From the NCBI RefSeq assembly GCF_032917945.1, contig NZ_CP136624.1, positions 9,099,001-9,163,000 on the forward strand: a stretch of 64,000 nucleotides of DNA. Direction: 5' to 3'. The number at the start of each line of letters is the position of its first letter. Within the stretch, counting starts at the first letter, position 1. Both the position numbers and the translations under genes were made by a program. The notes below the pieces were generated by a model that worked only from the letters and a program-made list of their open reading frames with translations, was not told the DNA's origin and searched no databases. Positions 18,879 to 27,412 of the stretch are shown here, piece after piece. This DNA is from Bradyrhizobium sp. sBnM-33. GTDB taxonomy: Bacteria > Pseudomonadota > Alphaproteobacteria > Rhizobiales > Xanthobacteraceae.

Positions 18879-21425
18879 ATGAGCAGTTTCCGTCACTGCC
18901 TTAGGCTTGCCTGGGTTTGCAAAACGAGCGCCTTCAGCTTGCTTGCCGGCTTCGCGCTAATGTTGTTCTTCACAGAAGCACGGGACCTCTTCAATGATCG
19001 AATCGGGACTTTAGGTCTTGTGCAGTATGCTGCGCTCGTATTGCTCGTTTGGTCTCTGCAGATATGGCATTCGGCCAAGTGCGCCATTGATGCTCGGACA
19101 AGACTCAGGAAATCCCAACTTACTGACGGCGGAAGCAACAAAGAGGTAGAGGATCCAGCTCGCGATACTTTTGATTCACAGCTGACGAGGACTTTTCCAC
19201 TCTTATTGGGTCTCCTCACATTTGCGGCAGTTTGGACGGGCCTCTTTCTATCTCGCAAAGACATCTTAGTCTGCGAGCAAATCCAGACGGGTGAACGGCT
19301 TAGATCATGTCTAGGCTACGCGTTCACTCAGGACCTTGGGGATCTCCAAACGGCGCAGGAAGCAGCCAAGAAATCGGGTTGGCTAACTTCAGATTATTCG
19401 CTGCCGGAAGTCGGCGAAGCGCTTTCTCACCTTGGAGTTCTTGCCATCTTCATCGGGATCGCGGCCATCATCTACCTCGTGGTCACGCTCCGCCTAGACA
19501 GAACGATCTTCGGCTACCTTAACAAAAGGCTTGGGCCCAAAACCAGACTCCCGTGGCTTGCGGACGCGCTGACCGGCATTACATTGACTGCCGAAAAGCG
19601 GACTTTAGCGAACCTAGTTGTAATGGGGTTCCTATTTGCTGTTGCCTTCTATCTTCCGTTGGAACTGACAGACTGGGCGGGGCGAGCAGCGCTGATACCT
19701 ATCCTCCTAGGAAGCTGGATACCTCTTGTCGACTATTTAGTGAACCTGTCCGGTCGCATCCAAGAACGCTTCGAATTCCGCTGGCCGATCGTTGCAACGG
19801 CTATTGTTGCCCTAGCGGTCGTTTCGACCTACGTGGACCGGTTTCACGACATTCGAATCTACCGCTCCCCTCATTGGCAAGCCGTCCAAGCGCCCAGCGC
19901 ATCGAGTAAAGCAACCTCGCGTCAAATCTATATAGAGGAGGCTATTGATAAATGGATGGCGCTTAACGGCTGCACTAACGCTCCGGCCGATTGCCGCATG
20001 GTGCTGGTCGCAGCGGAGGGAGGCGCTAGTCGCGCAGCCTTCTTCACCGCAACGGTCCTCGGGACACTTCTCGATATCACGCGGAGCGAAAGGGACAAAT
20101 ACATCGATTTTGCACAAGCGACGTTCGCTTTGTCGGGAGTTTCAGGCGGCGCCTTGGGCACCACCACCTTCCGGACGGCTTTGAAGGAATCAACGGAAGG
20201 AACACCGCCATGTCGATTCGTGGATCCGATATGGTTCGGAGCCACGGGCGTTGAAACCTCGACGCCGAACCGTGATCCAACAAAGAGCTGGCGGGCTTGT
20301 TTGCAGTTGCTCACTGCGGGGGACTATTTGTCTCCCGCAATCGTGGGGCTGTCCTTCCGCGACCATTTTGCATTGCTTGCGCCGAGCAACCGAGCGGTTC
20401 TTCTGGAACAGGCGATTGAGCGACACTACAACAAAGTAGTGCACGGTAAAAAGACGGCGTGCGGTGGTCCAGAAGATGAGCGCGGCTTTTGCGGCGCGTT
20501 TGGTTATCTGAGCCCGCATGATGCGAAAGGCTGGCAGCCCCTATTGCTTCTAAATGCGACGTCGATGGACAACGGAAGGCCCATTCTGATGTCTGATATT
20601 TACACTGCCGTCACCTCCGCCGCGTCTCAGAAATGCAAGGGCCTGTTCGTGGTCGCACAGAACGCTTTCGAACTCTATGCCACCAACCCCTTCACACCTA
20701 CCGAACCCCTCCCCGACGTCATGGAGTCTTGCGTTTACTCGAAGTTGGAGCGCGCCGCAGACATGCGGCTCTCAACCGCGACTGTCCTCAGCGCTCGTTT
20801 TCCAATTATTTCTCCGGCCGGTCACTTTCGCTACGAGGACGAGTTCAGGAATATAATTACCGATCACGTGGTAGATGGAGGCTACTTCGATAACAGTGGC
20901 CTCGAGAGCTTGATCCAGATCATCCCGGCTCTAAATGCGAGGGGGTTACGGCCGACCGTATTGTATTTGACGAACGATCCGTGGTTTTTTAAGGAAGCCA
21001 TTCGCGCCGGCCGCCCGCATTCAACGTCGAGCGTTAGTCGGATTCTCAATCCCACTCTGGAGCCGCCGCAGCAAGGTTTCTGGTCGAGAGCGCTATCTTG
21101 GATAATGGAGCCCGTTGCTACCATTTACAAACTAAGGTCGGGACACAAGGAGGCTGCTCTCGAAAGAGCCCATGATCTATTGGATGGAAGTGTGTTCGTC
21201 CCCATCAGAGTCCGACGTGGTGTCTATTTGAGGGGAACAGGCCTGCCCGTTTGTATCGACCAGCCGGCGCGGCAGGGGCGCAGCCGAATTTCCTTATACC
21301 ACCCGGTCATGAGTTGGTGGCTTTCCCCCATCACTCAACGTGTCCTTGATGCACAACTTTGCGATCAGGAAAATATCAACGCGCTTGGTGTTGTATTGCG
21401 AGAGCTCAAACGCCCCGCGACCTAG
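18879..21425 (+). CDS. Membrane-anchored patatin-like phospholipase
   Basis: 848 residues. The N-terminal 330 residues contain about seven hydrophobic helices (for example SLLAGFALMLFF, YAALVLLVWSLQIW, LLLGLLTFAAVWTGLFL, LGVLAIFIGIAAIIYLVV, LVVMGFLFAVAFYLPL, IVATAIVALAVVSTYV). The rest is a patatin domain: oxyanion loop VAAEGGASRAAFF (about 378), nucleophile elbow LSGVSGGALG (about 419) and dyad aspartate in VVDGGYFDNSG (about 664), all intact. The predicted role is lipid acyl hydrolysis at the inner membrane. Patatins are known effectors of anti-phage systems (for example CapV), and this gene sits in a defence island, but no cyclase or sensor is adjacent, so a defence role is inference. It stands alone on its strand. 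Confidence 0.85.
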   Translation: MSSFRHCLRLAWVCKTSAFSLLAGFALMLFFTEARDLFNDRIGTLGLVQYAALVLLVWSLQIWHSAKCAIDARTRLRKSQLTDGGSNKEVEDPARDTFDSQLTRTFPLLLGLLTFAAVWTGLFLSRKDILVCEQIQTGERLRSCLGYAFTQDLGDLQTAQEAAKKSGWLTSDYSLPEVGEALSHLGVLAIFIGIAAIIYLVVTLRLDRTIFGYLNKRLGPKTRLPWLADALTGITLTAEKRTLANLVVMGFLFAVAFYLPLELTDWAGRAALIPILLGSWIPLVDYLVNLSGRIQERFEFRWPIVATAIVALAVVSTYVDRFHDIRIYRSPHWQAVQAPSASSKATSRQIYIEEAIDKWMALNGCTNAPADCRMVLVAAEGGASRAAFFTATVLGTLLDITRSERDKYIDFAQATFALSGVSGGALGTTTFRTALKESTEGTPPCRFVDPIWFGATGVETSTPNRDPTKSWRACLQLLTAGDYLSPAIVGLSFRDHFALLAPSNRAVLLEQAIERHYNKVVHGKKTACGGPEDERGFCGAFGYLSPHDAKGWQPLLLLNATSMDNGRPILMSDIYTAVTSAASQKCKGLFVVAQNAFELYATNPFTPTEPLPDVMESCVYSKLERAADMRLSTATVLSARFPIISPAGHFRYEDEFRNIITDHVVDGGYFDNSGLESLIQIIPALNARGLRPTVLYLTNDPWFFKEAIRAGRPHSTSSVSRILNPTLEPPQQGFWSRALSWIMEPVATIYKLRSGHKEAALERAHDLLDGSVFVPIRVRRGVYLRGTGLPVCIDQPARQGRSRISLYHPVMSWWLSPITQRVLDAQLCDQENINALGVVLRELKRPAT

Positions 21426-21620
21426 CAATCAAGATTGCTGGCAGAACAACACTACGTTGTCGAATTTGCGGTCTGGTATCAGAGACAACCTGCGTCCGGG
21501 AATAATGACTAAAATGCAATCCGCCATAGTTGCGGTGGAGAACAGGGATGGATATCTGACGCAGGTCGCCGAATAGCCGGGCGAGGAAGCCGGTGGCATT
21601 CTGAAGGTGCTGAGCTGACC

Positions 21621-23588
21621 ATGCTCCATGACGGTGACCTAAAAGCTTACTTGAACTCTTTTGCCAAGAGCGATGACCCGTCTCTCGTGCCGGTCTCGCC
21701 GCGAGACTGTCTCGCAAAGGTTGACGGTATCTTTCTTCCGGAGGTCCATCGTCTTAGCCGTTCTTTGCATATTGCGGCCGTCCTTGGTGACTGCCCTATA
21801 GAAGCGGCGACCGCCGTTCGCCTCATCCTGGACGAGCTTCGGGATGTTCGCTGTGCTCCTCTCAAAAACCAGAATGCATGGATGCAGGCAATTGCCTGGG
21901 CACGTGTGCAGCCGGGATTCGCAGAGGTGGCATCGATGAGGGTTGCGCTGGGGCAGGAACGCGAGCTCATTGTTGGGGAAGCATGCCGGCGTCTCCGAAA
22001 CCAGCGCTATAAGGTTGAGGTCGGAGCATATGGGCCGCAAATTGCGGAGACATCCCGCCGGGAGATCGTGCGAAAGGCAGAGGCGCTCGTTGCGCTGCTT
22101 GGCGGCGTCGAGACCGCCGGTCAAGTTCTGCGCTTCCTGCGGGATGCAAGATCTTATCACGACGGAATGTGGCTGTTTGGCGAGATCGGCCTCAACATTA
22201 ATGATGCCAAGCGTCCGATGATCCCGGTTGGTTGGCTATTCTCGCTGGCCATGCGCTTTCTCAATCGCCCCTGCAGCGCCCGCAAGCCAGGTGTTGCGTG
22301 GCAGTCTCTCGTGGACTTGGCGACAGATTTCGCCGCCGCGCACGACTGTCAGCGCTACAACCAGTTCGAGGACATGCATCCGCATGTGACTCAATTCCAT
22401 CGCATGTTGGTCAATTCGACGCTATGGCGCGAGTTTTTCACCCTGCCGCAGGTGCCGCCGAAGGCTCTAAAGCAAATCCTCGATGCGCTTGCGACGGTCC
22501 TGACGGAGCAAGACCAGGATCGCCTCGGCTTCTCCTTTCGGGTGCTCGTCAGAGAAATTTGGCAACTCATAACCTGGTCTAGCGATGACCGGCTAACAAT
22601 CCATTCCCGCGAGCAGGTTGAGCAGGCTCTCCCCCTTCTGAGACGCCTCACCGGAGGTGCCGTGGGAAGCGTAAATGCTAGCTACATTGACCCGTTGGAT
22701 GCCCGTGAACGCACGCAAGACGGTATCCTTCTGTTCGCATACGGATTGGATCGCGCCGTCTCCATGCCGCGCTCTTTCCTTGCAGCGGCAGGATGCGAAT
22801 ACGTGTTCCGGCTGATTTGGTCGAAGCTGGACAGAATACGGGGTGCGGAAATCGTTGGACAGACGCTCGAACTTGCGATCGCGGAATCTTGCAAGGGAAA
22901 GGCGCCCACGATGCTCACACAACAGGAATATAAAGTCGCTGGAAGTCCTTACGAGCTCGACGTAGCGACCCGTGATGAAGATCATATCGTCTTGATTGAG
23001 ACAAAGGCTAAGTCGCTCACCCAGCGTTCACGCTCTGGGGACATGTTCGCCTTTTTCCAGGACTATTCCGATAGCTTCCTAGCTATTCTGACGCAGTTGG
23101 TCCGCCACGAAATACACCTGAGGCGGGGAGACACCCCGCTCACTTCTGCCAACGAGGTAGTTGCGGACTTGCGACCTGTGAAGGTTGCGGTTTCGCCGCT
23201 CAGCTACGGCCCTGTGAGCGATAAGCTACTTTCCAGCAGCATTCTCCGTTCCCTAGTCGGGGCAAGGCTTTTTCTCGTCGAACCGGACCCAGCGAAGCAA
23301 AGATTCATCGACGAATTCAACGAGCGCCTAGAATATCTTCTTACCAACATGGCGCTAGTAGCCCCAAAGAAAGACGGACACGCTCAATTGTCTCCCTACT
23401 TGATCGACGTCTTTTGGCTTGACCTCGGGCAAGTCCTCTACATCATCGATCGATCCATTACAGTTTGGGACGCCTTCCAGCCGCTCAAGCACATCACATT
23501 CAGTTCGCGGGACTTCTGGACGGAAGTTGCCTACGCTGATCACGGAGGCCTTACGCAAGGCAAGTGGCGCCCCCCAATGCAATCCTGA
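21621..23588 (+). CDS. Unknown 655-residue protein with PD-(D/E)XK-like signature
   Basis: I do not recognise the family. Near residues 444-465 it reads SPYELDVATRDEDHIVLIETKAKS, which fits the restriction-nuclease core D-x(n)-E-x-K (Asp in ELDV, then IETKAK) with alternating hydrophobic strands around it, preceded by a helix with a plausible Glu (IVGQTLELAIAE). The N-terminal 400 residues are helical (many L/A-rich segments, no membrane helix). The C-terminal 150 residues contain the strand-rich blocks VKVAVSPLSYGPVSDKLL and LSPYLIDVFWLDLGQVLYIID. This suggests a large scaffold around a nuclease, compatible with a single-gene defence factor. It follows the patatin gene by 195 bp on the same strand; an ATG after gctgacc is used. 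The nuclease assignment is inference from one motif. Confidence 0.65.
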   Translation: MLHDGDLKAYLNSFAKSDDPSLVPVSPRDCLAKVDGIFLPEVHRLSRSLHIAAVLGDCPIEAATAVRLILDELRDVRCAPLKNQNAWMQAIAWARVQPGFAEVASMRVALGQERELIVGEACRRLRNQRYKVEVGAYGPQIAETSRREIVRKAEALVALLGGVETAGQVLRFLRDARSYHDGMWLFGEIGLNINDAKRPMIPVGWLFSLAMRFLNRPCSARKPGVAWQSLVDLATDFAAAHDCQRYNQFEDMHPHVTQFHRMLVNSTLWREFFTLPQVPPKALKQILDALATVLTEQDQDRLGFSFRVLVREIWQLITWSSDDRLTIHSREQVEQALPLLRRLTGGAVGSVNASYIDPLDARERTQDGILLFAYGLDRAVSMPRSFLAAAGCEYVFRLIWSKLDRIRGAEIVGQTLELAIAESCKGKAPTMLTQQEYKVAGSPYELDVATRDEDHIVLIETKAKSLTQRSRSGDMFAFFQDYSDSFLAILTQLVRHEIHLRRGDTPLTSANEVVADLRPVKVAVSPLSYGPVSDKLLSSSILRSLVGARLFLVEPDPAKQRFIDEFNERLEYLLTNMALVAPKKDGHAQLSPYLIDVFWLDLGQVLYIIDRSITVWDAFQPLKHITFSSRDFWTEVAYADHGGLTQGKWRPPMQS

Positions 23589-23887
23589 GCGGGTAGTTGG
23601 ACCTCGCTTAGTCAGCATGGACCATGGCCCTGGCAGAGCAACGCTCTCTGGTTTGAAATCCTCGTTAGGATCAACGATAATCTGCTGCGGAAGATCGCTT
23701 CCAGCGTGCTGAAATCACAATCCGACACGATAACCGCACGAAGGGTCGTGCGACGCTTGTCTACAGCGCATCGCGGCACTGAACGTTGCTTTACTCCCTT
23801 ATCACCGAGCGAGTAAATTAAAGTCGCGCCTCGGCCCCGTGCAAACCTGTGGCGCGTATCTTTTCACAATGAAGGAACGTCGGACCG

Positions 23888-24625
23888 ATGGACACACAGG
23901 CCTCTGGCGAATTCCTAGTCCCGTTTAGGGAACGAAACCCTTCCGGCGCATACAATCAGAATTTCCTTTGGAAGACCGGCAGTATTTATGTGATGGACAA
24001 TCACCGCGCCGCCTTATGGTGTTGGATGAAACACGTTAATCCAACCACTCAACACTCCATCCTGCATATCGATCGCCATTACGATACCTTAAGAAGCAAC
24101 ATGGGGACGTGGCTTCTCCATTACCCAAAGCAATGGGATGTGAGCATTCAAGAATATCTCGACCTGTCCTTTGAAGATCGACTAGGCCAAGCCCAACGAC
24201 TGTTCCGTTGGGACAACTATTTGTCCCTATATTTCGAGAATGCAAAAGACTCTATCTCCACGTGCTGCTTCGCTACCCACGGCGACGGCGATCGACCCGA
24301 ATTGGACCAGCTAGAGCAAGTCACTCCGTGGGCTCTCCTTCAGAATCTAGACTATTGGGTTAGAGAATTTGGTTCGCCATGGATCATAAACATCGATCTC
24401 GACTATTTCTTCTGTGACGACAGCGAAGACGATCAAATTCAGATGCTGTCTGACCAGTATGTGGTCGGCATTTTCTCCGCAGTTCGCAAGTCAATCGACG
24501 CAGGTCATGTCGCCGTTACGACAGTTGCGCTTTCTCCTGAATTTTGTGGCGGATGGGGAAACAGTGAACGAGTATTAAAACTAGCTGTAGATGTTCTTGG
24601 AATTGATTTCAGCTTACCGAAATAG
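23888..24625 (+). CDS. UPF0489 family protein
   Basis: 245 residues with the family's hallmarks: IYVMDNHRAALWCW near the N terminus, SILHIDRHYDTLRS (HxDxHxD-like) and SPWIINIDLDYFFCDD. The conserved His and Asp residues resemble the metal site of arginase/deacetylase-fold enzymes, so it may be a metal-dependent hydrolase; UPF0489 members have no established reaction. The length is on the short side but the core is complete. It is transcribed toward the glycosylase-like gene, stop codons 18 bp apart, and is separated from the upstream unknown gene by 300 bp containing no recognised gene. Its role in the island is unknown. Confidence 0.75.
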   Translation: MDTQASGEFLVPFRERNPSGAYNQNFLWKTGSIYVMDNHRAALWCWMKHVNPTTQHSILHIDRHYDTLRSNMGTWLLHYPKQWDVSIQEYLDLSFEDRLGQAQRLFRWDNYLSLYFENAKDSISTCCFATHGDGDRPELDQLEQVTPWALLQNLDYWVREFGSPWIINIDLDYFFCDDSEDDQIQMLSDQYVVGIFSAVRKSIDAGHVAVTTVALSPEFCGGWGNSERVLKLAVDVLGIDFSLPK

Positions 24626-24643
24626 TTGAGTGTCAGGCTGGGT

Positions 24644-25300
24644 CTACTCCGGCTCGCTAAGTTCAAACTTTCGCATCTTCTCCTGGTTTCTTTTGGTCCG
24701 CCACGTGGCGAGGCGTAGCGGAGCAGCAACAAACTTTTCATCATCAGTTTCTTTTGGCTTAAGCCCGCATCTCGGCCCACACCATAGCGGTTCGTTTGAT
24801 CGCGCCGCCGACCTAGGAATCAGCCTGAGCGGAGAAGATAGGATGGAACTTCGATGAATGGTTGTCAGTATTTTCTTTTCATCTGGTGTCCACACATTGC
24901 CTTCTCTTGTCGACCGAAATTTAGCGCGAATAATCGTCTGCAAAGCTCTCGCTGATCCATCGAGTTGATCTAGCTCCCTGATCAGCAGTCCTGCATAGAT
25001 CCCCTGCTGCCTCGATCCGGCGGTAATGTCGATTCCCGAATAGTTCGGAGAGCGACGCCCGTCGTGATGCACATACCAAGTTCTTGAACTAAGTTGCTCG
25101 TCCCCTCTATGGGTAAAGGGATCTCGCCAAACGTCCGACTCAGTGAACAGATACAATTCAAGCGCTGTTATCCGCCAAGAGCGGCTTTGGAACCGCAAGT
25201 CATGCTCAAACATTATTGACTTTGCTGCCATCGCAAAGCGGGATGCGATGTCTTCAATAGTCTTCACGTCTTCAAAATTTGGTATGACTGTCGGATTCAT
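24644..25300 (-). CDS. Hypothetical protein, 3-methyladenine-glycosylase-like pattern
   Basis: 218 residues, last gene of the SIR2-HerA operon. The central part reads ITALELYLFTESDVWRDPFTHRGDEQLSSRTWYVHHDG ... YSGIDITAGSRQQGIYAGLLIREL. This order (Glu-x-Tyr-Leu, Asp-Pro-Phe-x-His, Gly-x-Trp-Tyr, Gly-x-Asp-Ile-Thr, a short loop, Gly-Leu-Leu-Ile-Arg) resembles proteins loosely related to the AAG/MPG base-excision glycosylase fold. I infer a nucleic-acid base or nucleotide-binding function but cannot confirm it. The ATG lies 3 bp after the KTSC stop codon, indicating translational coupling. The C terminus is basic (RTKRNQEKMRKF). Confidence 0.6.
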   Translation of the reverse strand: MNPTVIPNFEDVKTIEDIASRFAMAAKSIMFEHDLRFQSRSWRITALELYLFTESDVWRDPFTHRGDEQLSSRTWYVHHDGRRSPNYSGIDITAGSRQQGIYAGLLIRELDQLDGSARALQTIIRAKFRSTREGNVWTPDEKKILTTIHRSSILSSPLRLIPRSAARSNEPLWCGPRCGLKPKETDDEKFVAAPLRLATWRTKRNQEKMRKFELSEPE

Positions 25301-25303
25301 CGG

Positions 25304-25513
25304 TTAAACGCGAGCGTAACGGTATCTTCCTTTGATGCTGCGATTTAGATACTCGCCAATCGAGGCCGCCCTCAACAAATTATCGTATTCGTGCCTGGGA
25401 ATGTCGAAATATTGATACACGCCACCATTACGAAACATTACTTCGAGCGTTTGCGAGGGCTGGTCGTAGCCAATCTCACTAATATTGGTTGAGGTGACTG
25501 GATCCCGTCTCAT
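25304..25513 (-). CDS. KTSC domain-containing protein
   Basis: 69 residues consisting almost only of a KTSC domain: TSTNISEIGYDQPSQTLEVMFRNGGVYQYFDIPRHEYDNLLRAASIGEYLNRSIKGRYRYARV. The hallmark lysine-threonine-serine-cysteine tetrad is altered (N-terminal TSTNI, C-terminal IKGRYRY). The domain is small, thought to bind nucleic acid, and is often attached to or beside RNA or DNA enzymes. The ATG at 25513 is used because aagggg precedes it; the longer frame would run back into the herA coding end. It sits 16 bp downstream of HerA in the same operon. Confidence 0.75.
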   Translation of the reverse strand: MRRDPVTSTNISEIGYDQPSQTLEVMFRNGGVYQYFDIPRHEYDNLLRAASIGEYLNRSIKGRYRYARV

Positions 25514-25529
25514 AATTTTAACCCCTTGC

Positions 25530-27404
25530 TCACGACTTAATCCGTTCGGAGCGAGCGTCTTGCTTTCGCCAGGCCTTGAGAGCCTCCGCATAATCATCAA
25601 GATCTCGTGGCTGATTCCAACCACCGGGGCTTTCGTAACCGTCGCTTTCGCTGCCGGAGACGACTACCTTCGGATCGGCGCTATCGGGACGACGATTTTT
25701 ACTAGGCTTGTCTATCACCGTTCTAATTGGAAGGTTTACAGCCTCACCAACAATAATGGCTTCACCTGTTCGTAGCACGGGTAGCATTGAGAATAAGCCG
25801 TCCAAATTATCGCTCGAAGCTGACTTCACCTGATTTCGATCGGTCGGGTCTGACAATCGCAAGGCGAAGATCGTTCCACACTGCGACAGAATGGTTGCGT
25901 CGATTTCCGCGGGACGCTGGCTCACCAACATCATCCCAATTCCGTATTTCCGGCCCTCTTTCGCTATGCGCCGAACGGCCCCCGCCGCCAATCCCTTTCC
26001 TTCTTTGCCTAAGTAACTATGTGCTTCCTCCAGGACAAAAAGTAGCGGGCGCTCTCTCCCTCCTTCTGGAAGGTTGCGAGCCCAAAAGAGAGCGTCATAA
26101 ACGATGCGAAGAAGTGCCCCAACTAGCTCCGATTGGATCATCGGCGGAATCCCTGAGAGGTCAAGGATACTGATAGGATTCTCAGTCCCAAGCCAACTTT
26201 CTAGTAGCTTGTCAAGATCTGCAGCGATCTCGCCACTCTCGTTCGGGAGATAATCACCGGGCCGGAAAAGAAAATCAAATCGAGGATCCCGTAGTTTCGA
26301 TCCGAGTGCATCTACGGCTCGGCCGATGTTGAGCGTCGACCTACTTAGCCGGATCTTCTCTTTATCGTCTTTCTCATCTTTCGGAGAACGAAAACGAGGT
26401 GGTATTGCTTTGGTCACATCTCCCGCCTGTATCACTTTTCCCTTGGCGTCTGTTTCTAGAGCCCAGGTTTCTCGCGACTGTGGTTTCCCTGCTATTTCAA
26501 TATGCGTTGCACGCATCTGGGTGTGAAGGTTGAACCAAAGCTGGTGAATGCTAAACGGGACCGGACTGTCAACCGTTAGAGTGTCCTCCGTTACACCGGC
26601 TCGGCTGGCTTTCGCGAGCGCGGCACGCTTCAGTTCAGTGATTTGGTCGATAACCGCACCACGATCACCAGCCTCTAGTGCGCCAAAAGTGAGCGGCAGC
26701 AACTCATCAAATGTCATTGCCCAGTATGGCACATAGAAGGGTTTTTCTTCGGCAATCGAGCCGGTGTTCACCTTGAATACCGCGGCTCGATCTGCGAGAG
26801 CTTTTCCGTATTCGCCGTGGATATCTATGACAATAATTCGCGCGGACGGATAGCGAAGCGTGTCCGACAACGCCGCCAGAATCCCTGCTACCGTTGTGGA
26901 TTTCCCCGAACCGGTGGCGCCGACAACGGCGCTGTGGCGCGTCACGAGTTTGTCAATATCAACGAGGGCTGGAATGCTGTCGACGCTCGCTAGATGTCCA
27001 ACAGAGACGAACTTGGGGTCCTTCGGTCGGCCATAGATCATTCGTAGATCCTGCTCGGTAACCAAATGGACCGCGTCACTCACTGTTGGATATTGCGTAA
27101 TGCCTCTATCAAATCCGCTTTGAGCGCGACCTTCCCCGACGAGCTGAATCGTCATCCAACGATTCCCGAATTCGTTAAGACCAGCCAATCTCTCCGGAAC
27201 AGCACTAGCCCCTACTTGCGAGACTACTCCGTAGAGATCCACGAATCCTAAAGATATGCGAACGAATGCTCCAAGCTGTCCGACACGGTAGCTCTGGCCC
27301 TCTATAAAGCTAAGGCCAGATATCGTCCCATCATCAAGGCGCACTCTTAGTGTCGCCCCGCTTACATCTTCGACCGTTCCGAGATACGTAGATTCCTTCC
27401 CCAT
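25530..27404 (-). CDS. HerA-like ATPase/DNA translocase of a SIR2-HerA pair
   Basis: 624 residues. An N-terminal HAS-barrel-like beta domain (about 1-110, TYLGTVEDVSGATLRVRLDDG) is followed by a RecA-like motor: Walker A VVGATGSGKST near 161, DIHGEYG near 192, Walker B LLFVLEEAHSYL near 455, sensor-like MLVSQRPAEIDATILSQCG and the C-terminal RLSDPTDRNQV block. These are features of HerA/FtsK-superfamily hexameric ATPases. The gene starts 8 bp after the SIR2 stop codon, so the two are co-expressed. SIR2-HerA pairs are an established anti-phage system (also called Nezha) in which the two assemble into one complex that depletes NAD and degrades nucleic acids. Confidence 0.9.
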   Translation of the reverse strand: MGKESTYLGTVEDVSGATLRVRLDDGTISGLSFIEGQSYRVGQLGAFVRISLGFVDLYGVVSQVGASAVPERLAGLNEFGNRWMTIQLVGEGRAQSGFDRGITQYPTVSDAVHLVTEQDLRMIYGRPKDPKFVSVGHLASVDSIPALVDIDKLVTRHSAVVGATGSGKSTTVAGILAALSDTLRYPSARIIVIDIHGEYGKALADRAAVFKVNTGSIAEEKPFYVPYWAMTFDELLPLTFGALEAGDRGAVIDQITELKRAALAKASRAGVTEDTLTVDSPVPFSIHQLWFNLHTQMRATHIEIAGKPQSRETWALETDAKGKVIQAGDVTKAIPPRFRSPKDEKDDKEKIRLSRSTLNIGRAVDALGSKLRDPRFDFLFRPGDYLPNESGEIAADLDKLLESWLGTENPISILDLSGIPPMIQSELVGALLRIVYDALFWARNLPEGGRERPLLFVLEEAHSYLGKEGKGLAAGAVRRIAKEGRKYGIGMMLVSQRPAEIDATILSQCGTIFALRLSDPTDRNQVKSASSDNLDGLFSMLPVLRTGEAIIVGEAVNLPIRTVIDKPSKNRRPDSADPKVVVSGSESDGYESPGGWNQPRDLDDYAEALKAWRKQDARSERIKS

Positions 27405-27412
27405 TCGAGCCT

